From Nannochloropsis oceanica (taxonomy: Eukaryota > Sar > Eustigmatophyceae > Eustigmatales > Monodopsidaceae), in contig CP038134.1 of the NCBI GenBank assembly GCA_004519485.1, positions 930,001 to 994,000 of the forward strand: a stretch of DNA of 64,000 nucleotides, read 5' to 3'. Shown in pieces: positions 1 through 9,800 of the stretch. Every line of letters begins with the position of its first letter. The stretch's first letter is position 1. The position numbers and the translations under genes are program-made. The notes beneath the pieces were generated by a model. The model saw only the letters and a program-made list of their open reading frames with translations, did not search any database and had not been told where the DNA came from.

Positions 1-660
1 ATACTCGTCCTCGAGGACACAGACAGACACGGGCCGCGACTGGTCCTTCCGACCCTGCAACACTACGGCCAAGAGGCGGTGATAAACCTCTTGTACCAGG
101 TCCGGTATCAGCCCTTTCACATTCGTCATCACCGCGTGCTCAAGCCAGGAGAGAGGGAAGGGAGTAAGTCGGAGCAAATTGGGGCCGCAGAGCTGAATGG
201 TAGTCCATGCCGTGAGGATGGAGGGGAAGAGGGAGGGAGGCAGGACGGACGACGCGGGCTTCCCAGCAGGGCGGGGCGTCATTGCGTCAGAGCCGAGAAT
301 GGTAAGGTCGTCGAGCATCTCCAACCGACCCTCGGAAGAGACACGGGTATGGTATGTACTGGCCCCTTCGCGTTTGACTGCCCCTCCATCCCACCCTCCC
401 CCTCCACCTATGCTGCCTCCTCCGCTGTTCCTGTGTCCGTGGCCTTTGGGCAAACCAGTCCGCATCCTGATTTTCAGGGTGGTGGAAGAGCGGCTGCGCT
501 CCTCTTCCTCGTCCTCGTCCTCCATCCCTCCCTCCGCATCACCCAGAGTGCTGGTGGGCGATGGCTCGGGATATAACTGGTGATACTGCTGCTGTTGGTG
601 CTGGAAATGCTGCTCCCCTTGTTCATGTTCAGAAGGTGCGAAGCGAAATCCTCCTTGTTG

Positions 661-705
<45 letters not shown>

Positions 706-2388
706 ATACCGCGGAGAAATCTTGCTCCCTCCCCGCCCTCTCCCTCTTCCTCCTCCCTCTTCCTCGTCATACTCATTCGCCTGCTGCTGGCCAAGGAACC
801 TCTGTCCTCCCATCCCCACGGGCGAGCCCGCCGGCGTCTCCTCCCAACCCTCCTCCTTCACCTCCTCCTCCGCTCCCTCCATTCCTCCGCTCCCCCCTTC
901 TCCCCCTCCCCGGACATCCACCCACTCTCTGACCAAGATCCGTTGTGCCCTCCCTATTTCCCGACTAACCTTGTCCCTCTCTTTTTTTGTCATGGGCCGA
1001 ATCCCCTCCCCCCGCGCCTTGGCCTTCAGCCCCTCGATAAACGAACACGTTCCATATCTCCTCCCTCCCTCCCCCCCCTCCCTCCCCGCGCGCCACAGCC
1101 GCTACCGCCGTCGGGACCTGCAAGTCCGCCATCTGCCCTGCCACAAACTCGGCATTTTCCAGAAGAGCCATCTCGTTCACTTTGCCATGCGTCTCCCGCA
1201 CGATCCACGTCAAAATGTCATCATACCTCCCAGAGGGTAGCTGCCTGTACGCCTGCACTAGCTCCTTGGCCGTTAACGCACACAGTTTAAACTTCCTCCC
1301 CGCACCTTTATACATGCGGGCATACAACGGGTGCGGATGTAGAAATGACACCGTGGTTCCAGCCAGCTTATACCACACACCCGAGGCACTCACCACCCAC
1401 AGGACAGCCTCCCCATCGAGCATGTAATCAATGCACCATTCCGTGATCTCTGGCAAAAACACCCGCAAGCCCACCCGATCCCAATCCTCTTCCTCCTTCC
1501 CTACCTCCCCCCCTTCCTCCTTCCATTCCTTCCCAGCTTCTGCCCTTGCGGCTGCTTCTTCCTCCCCGAGTACACGCAGGCGCTTCAAAGCACTCCCGCC
1601 TCCCTCCCCTCCTCCCCCCCCTCCTCCTCCTCCCATGTGCTCGGGCCTCAAACGAATCTTGAGTTTGATACCTCCCCCTCCCCCTCCCCTTCCTCCTCCT
1701 TCTCCTCCTCCTACTGCTGCTGCTGCTGCTTGTGGTGGTGGTTGCTGATTCCCTCCCTCACTTGCAACCGACAAGGACATGCCTGAGGCGGACGAGGGCA
1801 CACCTCCTTCCTTCCCTCCTTCCCTCTTCTTGTCTTTCTTAGGCGGGGCGATGAAGTCTGCTGGAAGAACAGTGCCGAAGCCCACGAGCTTTTGTTTCCT
1901 GGAGGGAGAAAGGGAAGGGGGGGGAGGGGGTTAGTCGTTTCGATGGATGCCCACACAAGACAAAGCCGTCCGGCCGCAGATATTTGTGAGGGAGGCAGGA
2001 AAGCGGAAAAGGGAGGAAAGGACGGTGAGGAGGGAGAATCTCCCGCTCCGAGGATCGTCACCAAAGAGGGAGGGAGGGAGGGAAGGAGGGAGGGAAGGAG
2101 GGAGGGAAGGAGGGAGGAAAGGGAGACCACAACCTACCTGAACTTGTCATCCAAGGCCTCAATGGGAGCAGGCAAGCCATCTTCCATATAGAAGCAGAAG
2201 TCCTGCAACGTCCGCATCATCGTACCATCCGCGAAAGTCCCGTATTTTTCAGGTATATTCACCTCAGGACACTCCTGTACTGCTGCCTGGAGGTTCGCTG
2301 GAAGGTGCTCGTTGCCCCCCAAGAGGAGGGCGAGCTCTTGCCGGCCTATAACATGCAGCCGTTTTCTAATCGTGTCTTCGACGCTCAT
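1..2388 (-). CDS. RFTS (DNMT1-RFD) + DDT domain chromatin protein, partial
   Basis: Runs off the left end, so its C-terminus is missing. I read exon 1 at 2388-2138 and exon 2 from 1898 leftwards, with a GT-AG intron (1899-2137) full of CCCT repeats; the join is phase 2 and gives KFRKQKLVGFGTVLP. Exon 1 (LQDFCFYMEDGLPAP) and the stretch after a Gly-rich insert (ITEWCIDYML, VWYKLAGTTVSFLHPHPLY, YDDILTWIVRE) together look like the replication-foci-targeting domain of DNMT1, which binds ubiquitinated histone H3 and chromatin. After the frame change at 1071-1078 an open frame without stops runs to base 1 (TKKERDKVSREIGRAQRIL, a Q14 tract). It ends at about 222-60 in a DDT-like helix bundle (ILTAWTTI, LRLTPFPLSWLEHAV, EVYHRLLAVVL), the type found in chromatin-remodelling subunits. 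No methyltransferase domain is visible here. A further 5' exon is possible, because the sequence just before the ATG at 2388 ends like an acceptor (ccccgtatag). Confidence 0.72.
664..705 (-). repeat. CAG/CTG microsatellite encoding Gln14
   Basis: Fourteen perfect CTG units on the plus strand, read as a 14-residue glutamine run in the RFTS/DDT protein. Confidence 0.9.
1899..2137 (-). other. Intron 1 of the RFTS/DDT gene
   Basis: GT-AG intron. On the sense strand the acceptor half is almost pure C/T, built of CCCT and CCTT units. The splice restores an uninterrupted RFTS reading frame, which supports it. Confidence 0.8.
2064..2126. repeat. GGGA/GGAA polypurine tract in intron
   Basis: Imperfect GGGA and GGAA repeat, C/T-rich on the sense strand of the host intron. 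Confidence 0.9.
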
Positions 2389-3800
2389 TCTATACGGGGG
2401 TGAAAGTGGGGGGGGCAGAGAGAGGAAGGAATGGAGGATGAGGAAAGGAGGACGGAACATCCGCAACGCGTGCCGCGACGAGGGAGGGAGGGAGTGAAGG
2501 AGGGAGGTAAGTGGGAGGAGAGACCGAGAAGACAAAGCAATCCTGTCCGCCGCCTGTACAACTAATTCTGATCTTCCTCCTCCTCACTGCTGAGCCTTGA
2601 AAATGCGAATTAGGATGGAGCGTGTAGGAAGAAGGTAGGTAGGCGACGGGGTACGACCATCACTATGTCAGGTCTCGTGGTGCTATTGCGTCTATGGCGG
2701 CGCGGTCAGCGACCAGGTATCTCCATGTGCACCCGCCATGCATAAGGTAAGGATGCAGGAGGGATAAAGAGAGCACAAACAGGTTGTGGGGGGCAAGGGG
2801 CTACGACACTGAACACTTAACTGGACTAGGGGTCGACGACGGAAGAAGGCAATTTTCCGAGGGACCAACCACTACTAGCGGCGAGTGTACTCCGCTTTCA
2901 TCAAGCGTTCACTCGTATCCTCGCTCCCTGTATTGGCTCCCAGGTCGCCTGTAAAAGGAAAGTGGGTAGACGAGAAGGGGGGGAAGGAGGAGGAGGAGGA
3001 GGAGGGGGAGGAGGGGGAGTGTTGTGAGTGAAGAAGGGTGCGAGCCAGAGCCTCGGGGTGGAAATATCTTCACGAGACGGCGCACAACGACCACAGCCAT
3101 CCCAATTACAAGCCCTCGCTGTCTATTCAGAAAAATGCTGACATGGAAGAGCAAAAACACAAACGGCAGAGTACATATAAGAGCCCGCAAGCGAGGAAAG
3201 CAAGAGTGGAAGGAGGAGGCTGGGAGGGGTTCAGGGAGAGAGGAGCGGAGGAGCGAGGCACAGAAAGCTTTCGTCGCCAGGCACGAAGTGCCGGGAAAAG
3301 CAAGTACAGCTTTACCACCAACTAAACGCAACAAGAAAGAATCGCCCCGCCAAAACTGTCCCCGCGAAACGAGACCGCGAGACTTGCCGCGAAGCCTGTT
3401 GCTTGCCGCAAAACGTAGGACACGCCATAGGAACAGGATACGGGTGCTGTTGGGAGCATTCGGGAGGGTCACAAGTCATCATAACTCACAGCGGGCCAGT
3501 ACGATTTTATCATAATTTGAATATGCCCCCTTCCCCCCCCCCTCTCGGCTTAGCGTGCGTCGATATCAGCGTGGCCAGGGATGTAACCCATACACCCTCG
3601 CATTGTCCGTAGGCTCAAGCTGCGTCCGTGGACCTCCAAGGAGCGAATCTTATATGCCTTGCGCGGCTCTGTGTCATGCTTGTCTCCTTCCTCTCTTGGC
3701 GCCCACGCAACATCAGCAGGTATGATTGACGCCTACCCGACAACACAAACACAACACAACAACACGACAACACAGACCGTTGTCCACAAGCCAGGGCACC
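2389..3800. promoter_or_regulatory. Divergent intergenic region, RFTS/DDT and membrane protein genes
   Basis: About 1.4 kb between two ATGs that point away from each other. Reading frames here (for example 3024-3515) are Arg/Lys-rich, without recognisable domains, and I do not believe them. The T/C-rich segment about 2400-2515 could be a 5' UTR intron of the minus-strand gene. No clear TATA box was recognised. Confidence 0.5.
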
Positions 3801-5705
3801 ATGTCCCAGACAACGAAAAGTTTTCCTGGGCGCCACTCCTTCTTCGTAAAACGCACAAGTGCCAGCGCCAGCGCCAGCGCCAGCAAGATCCCTCCGCCTC
3901 CAGTTGCTGCTCCCTCCCATCCTGCCTCAGAAACCAGTATGCAGCAAGTCGGAGAGGAGCAGCACCACGACCACCGTCCCCATCATCTCCTGGCCGACAA
4001 CGAAGAAGAATTGGAGGACGACCTGGCGAATCTTCTCGCTAACAAGAACACCGGTGGTTACTCCGCCGCGTCGTCCGCCGCTGCTTCTCCGCGTTCCCTA
4101 GCAGCCTCCCCGAACACCTTTGATACGCCTAACCGCAATCATTTGTTAACCTCCGTCTTGCATTCCTTAGAGGCGTACGAATTATCGGACCACGAGCAAC
4201 CGGCTGCGTCTACCATTTCTTCGAATACTCCTAGCCGCAGTCGGAGCAAAACCGGCCCGCTCCCCCCTTACCACTACCACTACCACAACAACGCCGGCAG
4301 CGACTCCGACTCCGACATTCCCCCTGCTCCCATCTCTTCCTCCGCCACCTTGCCTCCACTACCTGCTTCCTCCTTCCTTTTACCTTCGCGTGGTGGCATT
4401 TTGGGTCGGCCCGGGCTCCCTCGTCCTCCTGCTGGTGGGGTCGGGCGGACTGCTGGCAAAAGCAGCAGCAGTACTACGGGAGGGGCGGTCAAGAGCGCAG
4501 GAAGTTTCGGATTCATAGGTGTGAACACAATTGGCAGTGGCAGTGGTGGCATGGCTGGGGAGAGAGGGCAGGGTAGGGGGAAGGGGAGTGGGAATATGAA
4601 TAATAACAGTCATTTGTCTGATTCTGACGATGGGATGGAGAAGGAGGAGAGGCGGCTGGGTGATCAAGTCTCAACCTTAAAGCGACAGCTCAGTCGAAAT
4701 GTGCCCACCCTTCCCTGGAGTGGGAACAATTCTCCGACAAACATTCCAACACCTGCCAACATGAAGGATGGAGCTCATCTACAGCTTCACCCTATGCTTC
4801 AAAACCCAGCTGCTTTCCCCGTCCACCTCTCCTCCTCTGCAGCCACGACCCATGACTCATCGGAAGTTTTTTACGACGACTTCAAGCCATCCGCTGCAGC
4901 CGCTGTGGACAAAAGCAAGGGGAAATGTGGTGGAAAGCAGGAGCTGCAGGTGCCTGCAGAAGCAGCGGCCGGTGGAGCTGCTGTTGGCGCTGCTGGTGCT
5001 GGTAGCAAGGGGCGTGGAAAAGGAACTGGCAAGAAGAAAGAATTGCAACAGGATAAATCTTTGGCAGGTGCGACCGTTGCTAGTTTTACTGCTGCTAGCA
5101 CGACTACTTCTATAACCACCACTGGTGCTCATGGGGATGTGGCGAATGCCACGGAGTTTGCAGTGGACCTGTTTAAGCGACGCTCTTTGTTGATAGCGTG
5201 TATGTTGGGCGTCCTCCTCTTCCTAGGAGGGTTGGGAGGGTTCTTCATCGCTCGATCAACCTTGTTATCTTCACAAGCTCTGAATGTAGGAGGAATGGGA
5301 GGAGCGGAAGGAGGGGCTCTGCCGTTGACGCAGCAGCAGATGGAAACGTTACTGGAAAAGGAGAAGCTGAAATGGCAGCAGCAGCAAGAGCAACTACAAC
5401 AATATGAGCAGCAACGACAGCAACGAGCTAATCAGGAGCGAGAGGTCCAGGCGAAGGAAGAGGCAGAAATGGACAAAGACGAGATGGTGGATCTTAGTGG
5501 TTTTGGCAGCAGCCGTAGCAGCAGCAGCAAGATCATGGAAAATGTGGACGCGAGTACGGCAGTGGTCCGTCATCCTGGTGCATGTAGTTGTGACGGTATT
5601 CCTTTGTTTAAGATTTTGCTCGGTCGCATTGCCAGAACCTTTGGGCGGTTGGTGCGGTTCTTGGATCGGCATGGGAAGAACAGGGGAAGAGTTAGGCACG
5701 GGTGA
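3801..5705 (+). CDS. Single-pass membrane protein with Ser/Pro-rich N-terminus and coiled coil
   Basis: Unrecognised protein of 634 aa in one exon. I start at the ATG at 3801 (context caccATGtcc); the frame is open upstream but without a better ATG. Residues 1 to about 455 are low-complexity (Ser, Pro, Ala, His) and probably disordered. Residues about 462-483 form one strongly hydrophobic helix (LLIACMLGVLLFLGGLGGFF) preceded by KRR, so the long N-terminus is probably cytosolic (type II topology). Then comes a Gln/Glu-rich coiled coil (KWQQQQEQLQQYEQQRQQRA), an acidic patch, a Ser run, and a basic Cys-containing tail. No enzyme motif is present. It shares a divergent promoter region with the RFTS/DDT gene and converges with the HMGS fusion. 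Confidence 0.72.
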   Translation: MSQTTKSFPGRHSFFVKRTSASASASASKIPPPPVAAPSHPASETSMQQVGEEQHHDHRPHHLLADNEEELEDDLANLLANKNTGGYSAASSAAASPRSLAASPNTFDTPNRNHLLTSVLHSLEAYELSDHEQPAASTISSNTPSRSRSKTGPLPPYHYHYHNNAGSDSDSDIPPAPISSSATLPPLPASSFLLPSRGGILGRPGLPRPPAGGVGRTAGKSSSSTTGGAVKSAGSFGFIGVNTIGSGSGGMAGERGQGRGKGSGNMNNNSHLSDSDDGMEKEERRLGDQVSTLKRQLSRNVPTLPWSGNNSPTNIPTPANMKDGAHLQLHPMLQNPAAFPVHLSSSAATTHDSSEVFYDDFKPSAAAAVDKSKGKCGGKQELQVPAEAAAGGAAVGAAGAGSKGRGKGTGKKKELQQDKSLAGATVASFTAASTTTSITTTGAHGDVANATEFAVDLFKRRSLLIACMLGVLLFLGGLGGFFIARSTLLSSQALNVGGMGGAEGGALPLTQQQMETLLEKEKLKWQQQQEQLQQYEQQRQQRANQEREVQAKEEAEMDKDEMVDLSGFGSSRSSSSKIMENVDASTAVVRHPGACSCDGIPLFKILLGRIARTFGRLVRFLDRHGKNRGRVRHG

Positions 5706-6853
5706 AGGGAGCGAAGGAAGGATTGAGGGGAATTCTCACGTAAAGAAATGGATGAGGACGAGAAGATATTCACATAAGTTTCATATAAATGACAAGATTA
5801 TAATACTTACACGCAAGACGGGGACTGAAAAATCATCTGCTGTCGCTTCTACCACTGTAAATGGACATGCTGGTCGAAAGGATGACTGGGCGTTTTGTCT
5901 ACACAATTTTCGCTCCCTAAGGCATCGAAATGCACGTGTTATGACCATGCGAAAGAGGAAAGATGACAACAAAACGAAAGCAAAAAAGTTTTTTTAAAAT
6001 ACAAGCGGAAAGAAGGGAGAAGCAATCAACAGTCAAAAAGAAGTAGACAATTCCAGCATGTGGGCGTACAGCACTTTTTGGAAGTATCATTCTTGTCTCT
6101 CTCTCTTCTTTTTCTTTCCCATAACATCGATATTTGTACCATCCCCTCATCTTCTTTTTTTTGTCTCCCTAGCAGTGCAGCAGCAGCAGCAGCAGACTTC
6201 AAAAGTCTGGTGGCGGTGCAACTGCCTTATCTCCCTTTTCCCCCTTAAAAACTTTCCTCTTTCCTCCCTTTCCCTCCTCCCTCGTGCATGCTTCCAAATA
6301 CCCCGCCCGAAATACGAAAGGACTCGCTCGCAGTGAAAATTCAGATGCGCACTCGTCTTAATCGAATAGTGCACTCGTCTTAATCGAATAGTGCACGTGA
6401 ACAGACAGACATGTAGAGTTATTTAGTCAAATAAATAAAAAGCGCACCCGCCAGCCAAGTAGCCCAGATCATCTCATCCTATCTATATCTACCTTTTACC
6501 AAGGGAGACGAATAAAAAAAGAGTACTTGAAATAAATTTGAGTTTGTGACACGCATATACATATACATTGAAAGGGTAGGTAGGAGTGATGAAAACCATG
6601 CGCGCACCCAAAAGCCTCTTCTCTTCCTCCTTCACTTTCTCTCATACCGACTGTATTTCTGCGCCTCTCTGTTTTGCTAGTCGCTTTCGCCGTGTCTCCA
6701 AAGTACAAGTCTTTGTAAATACTATACACCTCTTCGGTTCTTCCCTCCTTCTCTTCACACACATGGATCAACTCTACTTTAAATAAAAAAAACATTACGC
6801 TCCTCTCTAAGGGCTCAACCTATTTCGTAAATTAAACCTCGAACAGACCTCCC
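5706..6853. other. Convergent intergenic region (3' ends)
   Basis: 1.15 kb between the stops of the membrane protein and the HMGS-KS gene. It is AT-richer than its surroundings and has several AATAAA-like stretches (about 6429-6440 and 6783) that could serve both 3' ends. It contains a short CAG run (6178-6193) and one 22-bp tandem duplication. No gene recognised. Confidence 0.6.
6349..6392. repeat. 22-bp perfect tandem duplication
   Basis: Two identical copies, 6349-6370 and 6371-6392, each starting gcactcgtcttaatcg. A third partial copy (gcac) follows and creates GTGCAC/CACGTG-type motifs. Confidence 0.95.
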
Positions 6854-9800
6854 CTAAGGCTGCGCCCCTGCATGTGTCCCCGCATGAACCCCTGCGTAAT
6901 AACCCCCCTCCCCCTCCTCTTGTCCTCCCCCACCTAAATGACCGTACAAAGCAAAGGCCACCTGACTTCCAAATCCCGCAGCAAACCGTAATGCGTACCT
7001 CGCATTGAACTTCCCTCCTTTGCCCAAATTAATCTTCCCTAGATATGGGTCCGTGTGCTTCTCATCTAAATTGGCAACCGGTGGTATAATGCCCGACCGC
7101 AGGATCTGCACAGCTGCCACGTCTTCGAACGACACTCCCATCGGATGACCAGTGTACCCCTTCGTATTCAAGACAATCAACTTCTCCATCCCCGCATCCC
7201 CAAAACATGTTCGCAAGGCAAATATCTCATTCGCCGCGCACGATGAGGCATCTGAAGCATGCGTGCTCGTTTCATGCGACAAATACACCCCCTCCTCCGC
7301 GATCTGCTGCCGTGTAATCCCAAATTTCTTCTCCAAACTACCCAAGAACCTTGCTAACTCCCCTGCGATATGGTGCTGATCCAGGGCCGCACCGTGATAA
7401 GCGCTGTTGCTGTATTGAGTATCAATCAAGCGAATCCGCAACGCCAGTCCAAACGCCTCGATGTGTTCCTTGGACATGACCACACTTGCCCCCAAATTCC
7501 CACCACTGCTCCCGGTACTGGTACTGCTGGTACTGTTAGTGCTGGTGCTACTGGTGCTTCTCCCCGTTATGGACAATGCCAGCAACCCCGTCTTCTCCGC
7601 ATACCTCCGTGCCACCGCTGCCTCCGTCTCCAGCACCATCCCAATTGCCCCCGCGCCCAGCACCAACCCTTTCCTCCTCTTATCGAACGGCAAAGCGGCA
7701 TCCTCCACATTTTCCGAAATCGATGCCGCCCCTAAAGCCCGAAATCCAGACCCAAGCCAAGGAATCAACACGTCCCCCGACGCATTATCAGAGGCAATGA
7801 CTACCAACCGCTCGCACCGCCCCTGCTGGATCATGTCCTGCCCTATGGCAATGGCCTGCGTCGTCCCTGCACATGCCGCATTCGTCTGCATATTTGGCCC
7901 CCTTGCCCCTACAATCTGCGCCAATTGGGCATTGCCTAACACCAAAATCCTAAACAAAAATTTCCTGTCGAATTCATACTCCGCATCAGGGTCCTCCAAG
8001 CGAGCTTTAAGAGACATCTCCAGCTGTTCGTATGCCGCGCGATCCTCAGGGCCGACATGCTCCCAATCACCCCCACAGGTCGCCACCAACTGATTCTTTA
8101 CACTCGTTAGCAACGCCTTGCTCTGTGTCAGGCTTTTCTCCTTCGAATGCAGAAAACGCATCACCTCACTCACTGCCGCTTCCAGGGCCGGGAACGACGT
8201 TGCATATACTACCCCTGTACTGTCCCTCATGTGCTCCGGCAACTGCCACGACGACAAATCCTTCCCCTCTCCCTTAACGATCCCTGCGTCTTTTAACGCT
8301 TCCAACCCTGCAGCAATTGCCACTTGGACAACAGTGTCCATTGTGGCTACCATCGCCTTACTCACACCGTAGGTAGTTAAATCGAATCTCCCCAGCTGTG
8401 CTCCCAGCTTTATCACCTTCTTTTCCGAGTCCACGGCCATCTTGGTAGTCGTCCCGTCTAGATTTTTCTTCAACTGGACCACATTTTTCTCGATCAAATT
8501 CATCTTTGTCACCTCACTCAGATTTGTGATAAAATTCGTTCCATTCACAAGATCCTCGAGGTTAGTGCCAGAAAATACGTCTCGGTCTTTCCCCGGTAGC
8601 CCTGCTGCTACCCCGGTGATGACTAGGGGGGCACCTCCATGGTGACGGATAGGAGAAGTAGCAGCAGCAGTGATAGAGGCCTTCAGCATGGCTTTTAAAG
8701 AGTCTTCGTGGGTGAGCTCGAGGAGAGTGGGCGATTTGAGAGAGAGGGAGTGGGGCATACTGGAGGAGTGGCCTTGCGTGGAGGGAGGGCGGACGACCAG
8801 GGGATAGGACGGGGAGGAGATGGGGGAGGATTTCTGATGTTGTTCAGAGGCGTGGGGAAAATTGAAAACACTGATGCCGCCACTGGTGAGGTGGGTGGTG
8901 CTTATCATTTCTTCCTTAGGGGAGGAGGAGGGTGTGGACGTAAGGGAGGGGGAGGAGTTGTTCGACGAGGTACACGATGGAATAATTTCCTCGCGATGTT
9001 TCCCTTCATCTTCCTCCTTCAGCTCCAGCTCTCGGACAAATGGAGAGAGGACCTGCTGACCGAGCCTGTCTTTGAGGGTGGTGAGCACCTTTTCCACCAT
9101 AATTACCTTACTCGAGCCATGCACCGGGTAAAACAACCCCTTAATCCTCGGCGCCGTCGGCAGCTTCCGTAAATACACCCGGGTGAAATCAGGCCGGACC
9201 TCCTCCAGATAAAACGTCCCGGGGAATAGAGAGGACACTGAATACTGTGGGACAAATCCACCTCTGTTCACATTCTTCTCCCGAATTCGAATCGCTTCCG
9301 AGAGCTCCTCTGGCGTGACTGTCTCCCGTTCCAACAAGCGATCCATCAAATTAATCGTCGATGCCATCTTGCCCAATGTGAACCTCCCACTGTTCACCGA
9401 GCTGGAAGGCTGCCTTCCAGTTATCTGAAACATCGTGGCCAGGGCCCCGCTTCCGAACGAATACACCAACATCCGCTTCCCCACCAGCTCCTGAGCCTTA
9501 AGTGCAATCAAACACACCAAATTCATATACACACTCGCCGTGTACGTATTTCCCACCTGCATACTGACAAGACAACTGGGCCCCACCCGCTTCGAAAAGC
9601 GATCGTGGCTTAATCCCCTTAACAGGCTTTCCAAGTCCCGGTCGTCATAAGTCTCCTCTAGAGGGGTCGCAGCCCACGGGTCCAAGCTCCCCCATCCCTC
9701 CCCCACGGTCTTCTTAAGCTTCCCCCGACGGGTGTCCATATAAAAGAGCCGACCGAAAGCCTTCTGCACCAACTTATTGTACGGGTGGTGAAAGCAGAAA

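Noticed and set aside
3024-3515. 163-aa Arg/Lys-rich frame between two divergent genes
   Set aside because: No motif, no good start context, and it fills a promoter-sized spacer.
5404-5997. 197-aa plus-strand frame overlapping the end of the membrane protein gene
   Set aside because: Out-of-frame shadow; beyond the gene's stop it reads AT-rich spacer.
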